18,387 bases of DNA from Desulfuromonadaceae bacterium UBA5613 (GTDB lineage: Bacteria > Desulfobacterota > Desulfuromonadia > Desulfuromonadales > UBA2197). The notes beneath the pieces are model-generated. The model did no database searches. It worked only from the letters and a program-made list of their open reading frames with translations, and was not told where the DNA came from. The stretch spans positions 513-18,899 of the forward strand of contig DIKR01000037.1 in the NCBI GenBank assembly GCA_002424625.1, given 5' to 3'. How positions within the stretch are numbered: the first letter of the stretch is position 1; each line of letters begins with the position of its first letter. Below are positions 1 to 6,706 of the stretch, piece after piece. Position numbers and translations under genes: made by a program.

Positions 1-378
1 GAGGCGGTCCAGGTGATCTACGATCCGAAAGTTGTCGACTACAACACCCTGCTCGACACCTTCTGGGCGAATATCGACCCTACCGATGGCGGCGGACAGT
101 TTGTCGATCGCGGCCAGCAATACCGCAGCGGCATCTTCTATCTCGATGATGAACAACATCGGCTGGCAGAGCTTTCCAGGGAGAAACTGGCAGCATCCGG
201 ACTCTTTAAAAAACCGGTCGTCACTGAAATTACAGCTGCCGGCCCTTTCTACCCGGCGGAAGATTACCATCAGAATTATTACAAAACCAATCCGCTCGGT
301 TATAACCATTACCGCTGGGGCTCGGGGCGCGAGGATTTTCTGGAGTCGACCTGGAAGCCAAAGAAGAAGTCACCCTGA
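1..378 (+). CDS. msrA: Peptide-methionine (S)-S-oxide reductase MsrA, C-terminal part (5' end outside window)
   Basis: This is the C-terminal part of MsrA, which reduces methionine-S-sulfoxide in damaged proteins with thioredoxin as electron donor. The reading frame is open from the first base, so the gene starts upstream; a GTG at 13 is an internal valine and not the start. The segment reads like the second half of the family: EAVQVIYDP at the very edge, then FWANIDPTDGGGQF, DRGQQYRSGIFY, and near the end AEDYHQNYY followed by a short lysine-rich tail. The catalytic GCFW cysteine lies upstream and cannot be checked. The residue after GGGQF, often cysteine in relatives, is valine here, so any resolving cysteine must lie elsewhere. 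The TGA stop shares its last base with the ATG of the next gene, which implies translational coupling. Confidence 0.93.
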   Translation, partial: EAVQVIYDPKVVDYNTLLDTFWANIDPTDGGGQFVDRGQQYRSGIFYLDDEQHRLAELSREKLAASGLFKKPVVTEITAAGPFYPAEDYHQNYYKTNPLGYNHYRWGSGREDFLESTWKPKKKSP

Positions 379-1142
379 TGCCCATTCTCCAGCCACAGCG
401 TTTGGCCGTCATCCTCTGTGCACCGCAACAGCCGGGAAACATCGGCGCCACCGTCCGCGCCATGGCCAACTTTGGCGTCACGGATTTACGGCTGGTCAAT
501 CCCTGTCCGCACCTCCACCCCGAAGCGCGCAAATTCGCCGTCAATGCTCATCCCCTCCTCGGCACGGCGAAAGTTTACAGCAACCTGCCCGACGCCCTCG
601 CCGATTGCCACCTCTCCATTGCCACCACCCGCCGTTCCGGGCGATTGCGCGGCGATCTTCTCGACAGCTCCGCCGTGCCGAAACTGCTGGCGACCCTGCC
701 GTCCGAAACCCGGATCGCTCTGGTCTTTGGCCGCGAGGATAGCGGTTTAAGCAGCGAGGAAGTCGCCCTCTGCTCCCATGCCGCGACCGTGGCGACGACC
801 AATGAGCTCGGCTCGCTCAATCTCGCCCAGGCTGTCCTGCTCTTCCTTTACGAAATTTTCCGGCCGCAGACGCAGACATCCCCGCCCTCGGCAATGCCGG
901 ACGCAGTTCTCCCGCAGCAGGCAGAGCTGCAGGCCATGCTCGGTCAGATGGATGCAATCCTCGAAAGGATCGCCTTCCTGAATCCGAGTTCACCGGAAGG
1001 AGTGAGAAATAAACTGCATCAGCTTTTAAGCCGCGCTCATCCCGATCGGGAAGAGGTGGCACTGCTGCGCGGCATGTGGACACAACTCGCCTGGAGTATT
1101 AATGACTGGCGGGGACGGAAACGGGGGGATGGTAAATCCTGA
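378..1142 (+). CDS. trmJ: TrmJ-type tRNA (cytidine/uridine-2'-O-)-methyltransferase (TrmH family group 1, SPOUT)
   Basis: This is a SPOUT-class RNA ribose 2'-O-methyltransferase of 254 aa, close to the usual TrmJ length of about 245. The three family motifs are visible: motif 1 N-I-G-A-T-V-R at residues 21-27, with the conserved Asn and Arg; motif 2 LVFGREDSGLSSEE around 115-128; and motif 3 LGSLNLAQAVLLFLYE around 144-159, which forms the AdoMet-binding trefoil knot. The C-terminal 90 residues are the helical extension typical of TrmJ. Family members methylate position 32 of the tRNA anticodon loop using S-adenosylmethionine. The ATG overlaps the msrA stop by one base and no separate strong ribosome site is needed. 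The neighbouring minus-strand gene converges on it with only 38 bp between them and no clear terminator. TrmJ is preferred over other TrmH-family members because of motif 3 and length. Confidence 0.9.
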   Translation: MPILQPQRLAVILCAPQQPGNIGATVRAMANFGVTDLRLVNPCPHLHPEARKFAVNAHPLLGTAKVYSNLPDALADCHLSIATTRRSGRLRGDLLDSSAVPKLLATLPSETRIALVFGREDSGLSSEEVALCSHAATVATTNELGSLNLAQAVLLFLYEIFRPQTQTSPPSAMPDAVLPQQAELQAMLGQMDAILERIAFLNPSSPEGVRNKLHQLLSRAHPDREEVALLRGMWTQLAWSINDWRGRKRGDGKS

Positions 1143-1180
1143 AAATTGCCATTAACCCCGCTTGCGCTCTTGTTGAATCA

Positions 1181-1639
1181 CTATTTTTCAGCCAGAATTT
1201 TTTTAGCGGCGAAGTTGTACGATTTCAGATAAGTCAAAGTCGTGGCGATAAAGGAGAAGAAGGCGGTGCTCAAGATGAAGGTGAAGGCCGGCGCCATGAA
1301 GATAAACGTACCATAAAAGATGAAGATCGCCGCCTTGAGATAGTCGCCGAAGATCCGCTTCGACCGCAGGGCTTTTAACTCATCCGGATTTGTCGTCTGC
1401 TGCGCCACAATCTCATTGCGAGCTTCCTTGCCGGCAAAGCGGAAGATCGGATAAAACAAGAGGACCTGCAGCCCGACGGTCATGAAGATGCTATTGAAAA
1501 AAGCATTCAAAGCCCCCTTCCCGGCATAAACTTCCTGAAATTTCCAGGAGATCAGAAGCAGGAGCCCCGTCAGAGCCACCTGCAACATCGTATAAATCAT
1601 CATCTGGCGCTTGATCCGTACCATTCCTGGACTACTCAT
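1181..1639 (-). CDS. Uncharacterised four-TM membrane protein, last gene of the DUF294 operon
   Basis: I do not recognise this 152-aa protein. Four hydrophobic segments are visible in the predicted chain: about residues 15-35, 45-68, 102-122 and 122-140, separated by a charged cytoplasmic-looking stretch (ARNEIVAQQTTNPDELKALRSKR). It ends in lysine-rich AAKKILAEK. The ATG at 1639 is chosen because AGGAG lies 6 bases upstream; an in-frame TTG two codons earlier has no ribosome site at the right distance. It is the third gene after a DUF294 nucleotidyltransferase and a 73-aa two-TM protein, all on the minus strand, and is separated from the latter by a short GC-rich hairpin. The context, downstream of an acetate-type symporter operon, suggests a membrane partner of that system, but no function can be read from the sequence. 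Confidence 0.8.
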   Translation of the reverse strand: MSSPGMVRIKRQMMIYTMLQVALTGLLLLISWKFQEVYAGKGALNAFFNSIFMTVGLQVLLFYPIFRFAGKEARNEIVAQQTTNPDELKALRSKRIFGDYLKAAIFIFYGTFIFMAPAFTFILSTAFFSFIATTLTYLKSYNFAAKKILAEK

Positions 1640-1660
1640 AAACAACTCCTATTGCTCTTA

Positions 1661-1692
1661 AGCTCCCCCTCCCGTCAAAGGGAGGGGGAGCT
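1661..1692. repeat. Perfect 13-bp inverted repeat (GC-rich hairpin)
   Basis: AGCTCCCCCTCCC at 1661-1673 pairs perfectly with 1680-1692 around a 6-base loop. Neither strand has a T-tract after the stem, so it is not a canonical terminator. It sits inside the operon, between the 73-aa and 152-aa membrane protein genes, and resembles the CCCCTCC-type palindromes elsewhere in this window. It may lower or stabilise the distal message. Confidence 0.8.
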
Positions 1693-1704
1693 AAACACAA
1701 CCAC

Positions 1705-1926
1705 CTACTCCCCACGGCCGGTTTTTTCATCCATCGCGGCCCAATGCTGTGTCCAGTCTTTACGACGGATAAAGTGCAAGACGACGAGGCCGAGAGCGCA
1801 CATCCCGCCCCAAAAGATCGACAACAAATCACCACGGACAAAACCGGCGATTAATGCATAGAGAGAAAAGGCAAGAATGCCGCCTTCGAGGGAAAAAATT
1901 CTGAATTTGCGACGAGTTTCCGACAT
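1705..1926 (-). CDS. Uncharacterised small two-TM membrane protein (73 aa)
   Basis: This is a small membrane protein that I cannot assign to a named family. The 73 residues start MSETRRKFRIFSLEGG, with two hydrophobic segments at about 14-33 and 37-53, then a basic-aromatic tail (RRKDWTQHWAAMDEKTGRGE). The ATG at 1926 is preferred over the longer open frame that reaches 2013, because AAGGAG lies 4 bases before it and the extra N-terminus would overlap the DUF294 gene with no ribosome site. The gap to the upstream DUF294 stop is 13 bases, so the two genes are probably cotranscribed and translationally coupled. Its size and topology recall small accessory subunits such as DUF485 and DUF4212 proteins, but I see no matching motif. 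Confidence 0.8.
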   Translation of the reverse strand: MSETRRKFRIFSLEGGILAFSLYALIAGFVRGDLLSIFWGGMCALGLVVLHFIRRKDWTQHWAAMDEKTGRGE

Positions 1927-1939
1927 GGGACTCCTTAAT

Positions 1940-3169
1940 TCAAACAATGGTGAAATTGGTATGAATAATCTTCTGTAACTCTTCGATCCGGCGCAGGGCT
2001 TGCCGCAGTTCATCCTGTTGTTGCACAGTCAGGGTCCGCGGATCAAGAAAATAGGCATCGTGCTGTAAGCCACGCAGCTCCCGAATTTGCAAAAGGATGC
2101 GCTGCCGGGTCAAGAAGAGATAGGCATTGCGCAGTCCGGCAGCAAATTCAGGGGAGAAACTGCGCGCTTCCTCCAGCTTGTTAATCCGCTGCAGCGTCGA
2201 GGTTTCGAGAATGTTGCTGTTAACCGCGAGAATACGCACGTTCATCACCAGCGGTGCCCAACCGAGAAGTTTGATATTTAATTCACCCTTATGCGCTCCC
2301 TTCGGCTCTGTCCAGAGCCGTCCGAACCAGCCGAGGCCGACCTTCATCTCGGTCGCTGCCTTCGCCATCCCCCAGATCACCTGGAAATAACTCCGCTCAA
2401 AATCGCGAATCACCTCGACCAGAGCATCCGCCAGCGTCCGTTCGCCGGCGACATAACGGGCATCGGAGAGGACAATCAGATCCATGAGATTCTTGGCGTA
2501 TTCATCAAATTCGTAACGAACGATCGCCAGAATCCGCCGGTTCCACTGCTGGACAGATCCCCGCCAGGTCGGATTCGACGGCATGATCTCGCCGCTACAT
2601 TTTTTAAAACCGACTTCGGCGAGGCGCTCGACGAGTTGACAGGAAAAAGTGGCAAAGTAGCTGTCGCTCTGCTCATCGCCGCCATTAGCATAAACGAGAA
2701 GGTAATCCTGATCAGTGATCAATGTCTGTTCAAGACGGCCATCACTCCCCATACTCAGGAGCGCATAGGGCAAGGGGGCGGGCCCATCCCCTTTTTCTGC
2801 CATTTCACTCTCGACCAGAATTAAAGTGCGGGCGGCGAGGAGATCGCGGTAGTGGGTGCAGGCGTAATGGAGTGCCGGCACCGACGGAACCGTCTCAAAA
2901 CGGGCAATTTCCAGTTCATTCAGTTGTGCGTGAATCTGTGCCAACTCCTGGTAATCACAACTGACAGCAACGCGGGCCAGCAGGACAGCATAAGTCTCCG
3001 CCACCAGATCGAGAGCGGAACTTTCCTGTTCCACCCTTTGCAGTAACGAAGCAAGGAGAGTTTCGGCTTCAGCGCGGTCGAGGTGGAGCATGTACTCGCG
3101 CACCTGCCGGGAGAGTCCCTCAATGAAGTCAGCCGATTTCTCCGACAAAGGAGGAAGACGCTGGGGCAT
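1940..3169 (-). CDS. DUF294 putative nucleotidyltransferase without CBS domains
   Basis: This 409-aa protein carries the DUF294 nucleotidyltransferase-like domain and its C-terminal partner (PF03445 and PF10335 by recognition). Residues 1-125 are a helical region with no CBS or cyclic-nucleotide-binding motif. The nucleotidyltransferase signature is clear: LLSMGSDGRLEQTLITDQDYLLVY at about 137-160, with G141-S142, R145, E147-Q148 and the acidic pair D153/D155. A second conserved block, EIMPSNPTW, follows near 204. The C-terminal part is helical and ends in HTNFTIV. DUF294 domains resemble the uridylyltransferase part of GlnD and are believed to modify or sense partner proteins; the substrate is unknown. 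The gene begins 27 bp after the T-tract of the actP terminator and has no obvious own promoter or strong ribosome site (GGATCG before ATG). It leads an operon with two small membrane proteins. Confidence 0.88.
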   Translation of the reverse strand: MPQRLPPLSEKSADFIEGLSRQVREYMLHLDRAEAETLLASLLQRVEQESSALDLVAETYAVLLARVAVSCDYQELAQIHAQLNELEIARFETVPSVPALHYACTHYRDLLAARTLILVESEMAEKGDGPAPLPYALLSMGSDGRLEQTLITDQDYLLVYANGGDEQSDSYFATFSCQLVERLAEVGFKKCSGEIMPSNPTWRGSVQQWNRRILAIVRYEFDEYAKNLMDLIVLSDARYVAGERTLADALVEVIRDFERSYFQVIWGMAKAATEMKVGLGWFGRLWTEPKGAHKGELNIKLLGWAPLVMNVRILAVNSNILETSTLQRINKLEEARSFSPEFAAGLRNAYLFLTRQRILLQIRELRGLQHDAYFLDPRTLTVQQQDELRQALRRIEELQKIIHTNFTIV

Positions 3170-3196
3170 GGGATCGATCCGCTAATAAAAGAATTG

Positions 3197-3230
3197 AAAA
3201 AAAATGGGGAAGGAGCAGGCTCCTTCCCCA
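3197..3230 (-). terminator. Intrinsic terminator after the ActP-type symporter gene
   Basis: On the minus strand TGGGGAAGGAGC (12 bp) pairs perfectly with its complement around a 2-base centre (3205-3230), followed by eight T (3197-3204). It ends the DUF485-actP transcript 27 bp after the actP stop codon and just ahead of the DUF294 gene. Confidence 0.9.
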
Positions 3231-3256
3231 TCTTATAACACTAAGTTCAAATAAAA

Positions 3257-5128
3257 TCAGTGATCAATCGCCTTAGCCATGCCAAGACCGGTATTCTGGC
3301 GGACATAGACTTCATCGAACATCTCTTCCGAACGACGATTCGGGAAGAGCAGTGCGGCGAAGATCGCGGCGAGGAATCCGGCCGGGATCGAGACGATACC
3401 AGGGTTCTTGAGCGGGAAGAGCGCCGAGCTCAGGCCAAGCATCGAAGTGCCGCCACGATTTGCGGACTCTTCAGCTCTCTTGGCCGTGATAATCGCCTGA
3501 GTCTTCTCCATCGCCTCGGGGGCAATCGTACCGGCAGCGATATCCGCTTCCAGTTTGAGGTAGGCAGCTTTGGCGCCATCCGCAACCTTGTCCGGGTAGG
3601 TCATGTTCGGGGAGACCATAACCAGACCGATTGAGGCAACAGTGCCGACCACCAGACCGGCGATAACACCGGCAGTATTCATCTTGCGCCAGAAGAGCGA
3701 CAGGGCCACAACCGGCAGATTACCGGAAGAAGCAACGGCAAAGGCAAGGGCCACCAGATGCGCAACATTCTGCTTCTCGGCGGCAATGCCGATGACAATG
3801 CCCATGACGCCGACCACCAGTGAGGTGATACGGGCCGCCATGACCTGCTCGTGCTGGTCAGCATGGCCGTCTTTGACAACGTTGACCCAGATATCGTGAG
3901 CGATCGCGGCAGAGGCCGCCAGGACCAGACCGGAGACAACGGCCAGAATGGTGGCAAAAGCGACGGCGCAGAGGAAGGCGAGGAGGAGATCGCCGACGAA
4001 GGGGGAGATGTCGCCGCCCAGCTTCTGCGCCAGGATCATCGCCGCCATGTTGCCGCCCTTGTCGATCTGCTGGATGCCTTGCGGGGTAACGTGAATCGCC
4101 GCGCCGAAACCAAGGAGAGTCGTCAGGATGTAGAAGGAGCCGATGATGAACATCGCGACGATAACCGACTTGCGGGCCTCGATAGCGGTCGGTACGGTGA
4201 AGAAACGCATGAGGATGTGCGGCATCCCGGCGGTACCGAGGACCAGCGCCATGCCGAGGGAGATCTGGTCAAGGGGGTTGGTGAGGAAGAGGCCCGGCTC
4301 AAGGAAACGCTGACCGGCGTCCATGGTCGCAGTCCCGCTCTTGAGCTCGGAGAGGTAGATCGGCAACAGTTTGACATGATCCTGAACGTTCGTGCTGCCA
4401 GCGATGTCGTTGAAGAACTGGAGGGGATTCATACCCGACTTGATTCCGACCAGCAGCGACAGAACTGCAGCGCCGGTCATAAGCAGTCCGGCCTTGATGA
4501 TCTGCACCCAGGTGGTGGCAGTCATGCCGCCGAAGACGACATAGCCGACCATGAGGACACCGACGCCAACGATGGCAACAACATAGGGGATGTCCAAAAG
4601 GAGCTGCATCAACTTGCCGGCGCCGACCATTTGCGCGGTGAGATAGAAGGTCGTGACCGAAACAGTCGCAATCGCCGCCACGGCGCGCACTGGTTTCGGA
4701 TTGGTCCGAAAGGAAAGAATATCTCCCAGAGTGTACTTGCCGGCGTTGCGGCACGGTTCGGCGATGATCAGCAGTACAGTGATGTAAGCGACCAGCCAGC
4801 CGACCGAATACATGAATCCGTCATAGCCGTAGAGGGAGATCATCCCGGAAATCCCGAGGAAGGAAGCAGCCGACATGTAGTCGCCGGCGATCGCCCAACC
4901 GTTCTGGGTGCCGGTGATACCGCCGCCAGCGGTGTAGAAGTCGGAAGCCGACTTGGTCTTGCGCGCCGAATTAACAACGACCGCCAGGGTCACACCGATA
5001 ATAATCAGGAAGATAGGGATAGTGACATAAGGATTCGCTTTGAGGCTCGAGGCACCCGTTGCGGCGGCGAAAGCAACGCCCGGAAGGGCCAGAAGTGCTG
5101 CGGTCAGGGACAATAATAATTTATTCAT
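3257..5128 (-). CDS. actP: ActP-type cation/acetate symporter (solute:sodium symporter family)
   Basis: This is a 623-aa sodium/solute symporter that closely follows E. coli ActP along its length. It has a cleavable-looking N-terminus (MNKLLLSLTAALLALPGVAFA) and then the family blocks SASDFYTAGGGITGTQNGWAI and AGDYMSAASFLGISG near 60-95. Further on come LTAQMVGAGKLM near 163, GGMTATTWVQIIKA near 200, and GTAGMPHILMRFFTV near 298. The C-terminal end reads VYVRQNTGLGM. It should import acetate or related short carboxylates with Na+ or H+ across the inner membrane. It is about 70 residues longer than E. coli ActP. Much of that is a charged, helical insert at about 508-565 just before the last membrane segment. 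AAGGAGG lies 10 bases before the ATG. It is 15 bp after the DUF485 gene, like yjcH-actP in E. coli. Substrate choice between acetate and other monocarboxylates cannot be settled from sequence. Confidence 0.94.
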   Translation of the reverse strand: MNKLLLSLTAALLALPGVAFAAATGASSLKANPYVTIPIFLIIIGVTLAVVVNSARKTKSASDFYTAGGGITGTQNGWAIAGDYMSAASFLGISGMISLYGYDGFMYSVGWLVAYITVLLIIAEPCRNAGKYTLGDILSFRTNPKPVRAVAAIATVSVTTFYLTAQMVGAGKLMQLLLDIPYVVAIVGVGVLMVGYVVFGGMTATTWVQIIKAGLLMTGAAVLSLLVGIKSGMNPLQFFNDIAGSTNVQDHVKLLPIYLSELKSGTATMDAGQRFLEPGLFLTNPLDQISLGMALVLGTAGMPHILMRFFTVPTAIEARKSVIVAMFIIGSFYILTTLLGFGAAIHVTPQGIQQIDKGGNMAAMILAQKLGGDISPFVGDLLLAFLCAVAFATILAVVSGLVLAASAAIAHDIWVNVVKDGHADQHEQVMAARITSLVVGVMGIVIGIAAEKQNVAHLVALAFAVASSGNLPVVALSLFWRKMNTAGVIAGLVVGTVASIGLVMVSPNMTYPDKVADGAKAAYLKLEADIAAGTIAPEAMEKTQAIITAKRAEESANRGGTSMLGLSSALFPLKNPGIVSIPAGFLAAIFAALLFPNRRSEEMFDEVYVRQNTGLGMAKAIDH

Positions 5129-5143
5129 CGGGTCGATTCCTCC

Positions 5144-5452
5144 TTAACCAAGTTCCTGGACGAGTTCACGGGTCATGCGGTCGAAGTCGCGATTGGCGAC
5201 CTTCGCATAATAGAGAGCGATCCCCCACGATACGAAGAACTGCGACAGTGCAAAGACGTAGCCAAAATTGATCCGGCCAAGCACCTGGATTTTGAAGAGC
5301 TCGGGTGCATACGCCGCGCCGATCGGCAGCAGGAAGTAGTAAATCGACGAGAAAATCCACCAACCGAAGAGAAAGCGGGATTTCTTGTGGTGCAGTTCCA
5401 GGAACCGCGGGTCTTTGGCAATGGCGGCCCAATCGTAAGTTTTCTGTGCCAT
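5144..5452 (-). CDS. DUF485 small membrane subunit (YjcH-like), partner of ActP
   Basis: This is a 102-aa DUF485 protein, the family of E. coli YjcH, encoded directly upstream of acetate symporters. It has an N-terminal cytoplasmic stretch (YDWAAIAKDPRFLELHHKKSRF), two membrane segments at about 28-48 and 62-82, and a charged tail (VANRDFDRMTRELVQELG). The ATG at 5452 is chosen because AAAGGA lies 9 bases upstream and relatives begin just before the KDPRF block; the open frame continues to 5506 but without a ribosome site. Only 15 bp separate it from actP, so both are one transcription unit. The role of DUF485 is thought to be assembly or modulation of the symporter; this is family knowledge and is not visible in the sequence. 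Confidence 0.92.
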   Translation of the reverse strand: MAQKTYDWAAIAKDPRFLELHHKKSRFLFGWWIFSSIYYFLLPIGAAYAPELFKIQVLGRINFGYVFALSQFFVSWGIALYYAKVANRDFDRMTRELVQELG

Positions 5453-5466
5453 AGCTGTAAGTCCTT

Positions 5467-5488
5467 TCTGAGGATAATTGACCTCAGA
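5467..5488 (-). promoter_or_regulatory. Hairpin next to the DUF485 ribosome binding site
   Basis: In the transcript TCTGAGG (5482-5488) pairs with CCTCAGA (5467-5473) around an 8-base loop. The stem ends next to the AAAGGA ribosome site of the DUF485 gene, so it could affect translation of the DUF485-actP message. Confidence 0.45.
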
Positions 5489-5700
5489 GCTGATCGCGGG
5501 AATCAACCCCGAGACGGAAACGGGTTCACCAACAACTTTGCCAGCACATGGAGCTTGACTGGCGACCTCTCTGCATTAAGCGGCATCCTCCTTGCGGAAT
5601 GACGGGACATAAAGCTCGACCTGTAACGGACGGCTGCCGTATACAGAATTTGCAATGCCCCGACATAAAATCGTTCTTTTTTACCTTTTTTGTACGACGC

Positions 5701-5729
5701 GTTGTAATACGTGTTCTATTTTTTGTAAA
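5701..5729 (-). promoter_or_regulatory. Predicted sigma70-type promoter of DUF485-actP with embedded TAGAAC operator candidate
   Basis: Read on the minus strand: TTTACA (5724-5729), a 17-base spacer, then TACAAC (5701-5706). The spacer holds TAGAACAC-GTAT, the same composite that lies in the spacer of the predicted iclR promoter. Transcription would start near 5694 and leave a leader of about 240 bases. The prediction rests on hexamer match and spacing only. Confidence 0.5.
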
Positions 5730-5758
5730 CAATTTTTTTCTCTAATCTTCATTTATTG

Positions 5759-5775
5759 TAGAACGTTGTAATTTA
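5759..5775 (+). promoter_or_regulatory. TAGAAC-type motif copy (candidate regulator site)
   Basis: TAGAAC-GTT-GTAAT begins at 5759, 30 bp upstream of the predicted actP -35 and in the opposite orientation to the copy in that promoter. A related copy in reverse lies at 5801-5808, and another on the plus strand begins at 5985 (TAGAAC-GTC-GTTAT). Clustering upstream of one operon supports a regulatory role. Confidence 0.35.
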
Positions 5776-5937
5776 TAGAGAAAAAAAACAACGGTAACTT
5801 TAGTTCTAATAATATCTTTTTAGCGAGGTTTTATCAGGAGGGATTTAAGGGACAAGCAGTAGTAATGCTGAGGTTTTTTGATATTTTCAGCCCGGGAAAT
5901 GTCCATATAAGATATTGTTTCCCATGTCTGATGCAAA

Positions 5938-5967
5938 GTTTGCGAACTATAACCGCAAACAGCGGTT
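5938..5967. promoter_or_regulatory. Overlapping, mutually exclusive inverted repeats
   Basis: GTTTGCG (5938-5944) pairs with CGCAAAC (5954-5960). AACCGC (5951-5956) pairs with GCGGTT (5962-5967). The two stems share bases and so exclude each other. They lie about 210 bp upstream of the predicted actP promoter; an operator or a small structured transcript is possible. Confidence 0.35.
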
Positions 5968-6015
5968 TAACCAAGAAAATTTATTAGAACGTCGTTATCT
6001 TATTTTATTCTTCTT

Positions 6016-6117
6016 TCCTCCCCCTTCATGGATAAGAGGGGTCGAGGGGTGGGTGAAGATGCAAAAGTGGGCGGTCATATCCCCCTCCTCCTAGCCCCCC
6101 TCTCGCAAGGAGGAGAA
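6016..6117. repeat. GC-rich palindromic intergenic repeat (diverged inverted arms)
   Basis: The left arm (6016-6060, CCTCCCCCTTC...GGGGTGGGTGAAG) is an imperfect inverted copy of the right arm (6078-6117, ATCCCCCTCCTCC...AGGAGGAGAAC). Each arm also folds on itself. It looks like a short non-coding palindromic repeat, related in style to the 88-bp element at 11894-11981, and lies right after a terminator. Confidence 0.55.
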
Positions 6118-6118
6118 C

Positions 6119-6150
6119 AAAAAACGGCCCGCCAAAAAAGAGGCGGACCG
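6119..6150 (-). terminator. Intrinsic terminator after the 3-TM membrane protein gene
   Basis: On the minus strand CGGTCCGCC (6142-6150) pairs with GGCGGGCCG (6125-6133), with one G-U pair and an 8-base loop, followed by six T (6119-6124). It lies 38 bp beyond the stop codon of the gene at 6189-6548. Confidence 0.82.
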
Positions 6151-6188
6151 CAGAGGTACTGTGTATTTTATTTGATCGCAAGCAAGGC

Positions 6189-6548
6189 TTACGCCTCCTT
6201 CTTCTTGCCTTTGGTAAAGGGGTGAGCCTGACGACTGACGATAAAATCGAAGATCAGCTTGAGCCAGATGGTAGAGCCGGCCATGGCGGTCCAGGTCTCA
6301 TAGTGCCAATGGCCGATGGCAACACCGACAATAATGATCAGGGCAACAGCCATGGCCGTCAAATTGATGATGACCACGACCGGCGCCCATTTCTTTGGGT
6401 TCGGCGGGGATTCCCCTTTTTTCAGGGCGACCTCGGAATAGTCTTTCTGAAACAGAATACGCCAGGCACGACGCCCCCAGATAAAAGCCATCGGGAAAAG
6501 GGCCATAAACAAGATCCATGTCATTGCGGTGCTGACATCAAAAACCAT
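6189..6548 (-). CDS. Uncharacterised three-TM membrane protein downstream of the VC_2705-type symporter
   Basis: This 119-aa membrane protein belongs to no family I can name. Hydrophobic segments lie at about residues 8-26, 55-78 and 84-103, with a charged loop between the first two (RRAWRILFQKDYSEVALKKGESPPNPKKW) and a lysine-rich end (FTKGKKKEA). The ATG at 6548 has CAGGAG 6 bases upstream. It follows the symporter gene on the same strand but is separated from it by a strong terminator and about 100 bp, so it needs read-through or its own promoter, which I cannot place. It has its own terminator. A small hairpin (GCCCC/GGGGC, 6565-6580) sits before the ribosome site. By position it could be an accessory protein of the symporter; this is inference. 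Confidence 0.8.
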   Translation of the reverse strand: MVFDVSTAMTWILFMALFPMAFIWGRRAWRILFQKDYSEVALKKGESPPNPKKWAPVVVIINLTAMAVALIIIVGVAIGHWHYETWTAMAGSTIWLKLIFDFIVSRQAHPFTKGKKKEA

Positions 6549-6645
6549 TCCGTACTCCTGTCGGGCCCCGATCAGGGGGCATTGATAATTTTTATGGTCT
6601 CTGTTTTTACCCGAAGAAGCGGTCTTCTAGCAATCAAATAATAAG

Positions 6646-6677
6646 AAAAAAACCCCGCCAGCATTTGGCTGGCGGGG
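6646..6677 (-). terminator. Intrinsic terminator after the VC_2705-type symporter gene
   Basis: On the minus strand CCCCGCCAGC pairs perfectly with GCTGGCGGGG (6653-6662 with 6668-6677) around a 5-base loop and is followed by seven T (6646-6652). It lies about 30 bp past the symporter stop codon. Confidence 0.93.
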
Positions 6678-6706
6678 CAATACTCACCAATCAGGAACAA
6701 TCAAGC

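Larger units (their letters stand above)
5453..6188. other. 735-bp intergenic region between the DUF485-actP operon and the 3-TM gene
   Basis: I see no convincing gene here. From the actP side it holds a leader of about 240 bases and a predicted minus-strand promoter near 5701-5729. An AT-rich stretch (about 5660-6015) follows, with several TAGAAC motifs and inverted repeats at 5894-5922 (GGGAAA...TTTCCC) and 5938-5967. After that come a GC-rich palindromic repeat (6016-6117) and the terminator of the upstream 3-TM gene (6119-6150). Its size and repeat content are unusual next to the tightly packed operons on either side. Confidence 0.75.

Noticed and set aside
1674..1692. Hairpin as terminator within the DUF294 operon
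   Set aside because: A strong stem, but no T-tract on either strand; kept as a repeat only.
3851..5116. 421-codon open frame on the plus strand opposite actP
   Set aside because: It is antisense to a clear ActP-type symporter, its product is rich in charged residues without family motifs, and there is no ribosome site. It is a shadow of GC-rich coding DNA.
5530..5560. Possible sigma54 promoter (TGGCAAAGTTGTTGG on the minus strand)
   Set aside because: The -12 GC dinucleotide is missing, so the -24/-12 consensus is not met.
5864..5986. 40-codon plus-strand frame in the actP upstream region
   Set aside because: There is no ribosome site at the right distance, and the frame runs through inverted repeats.
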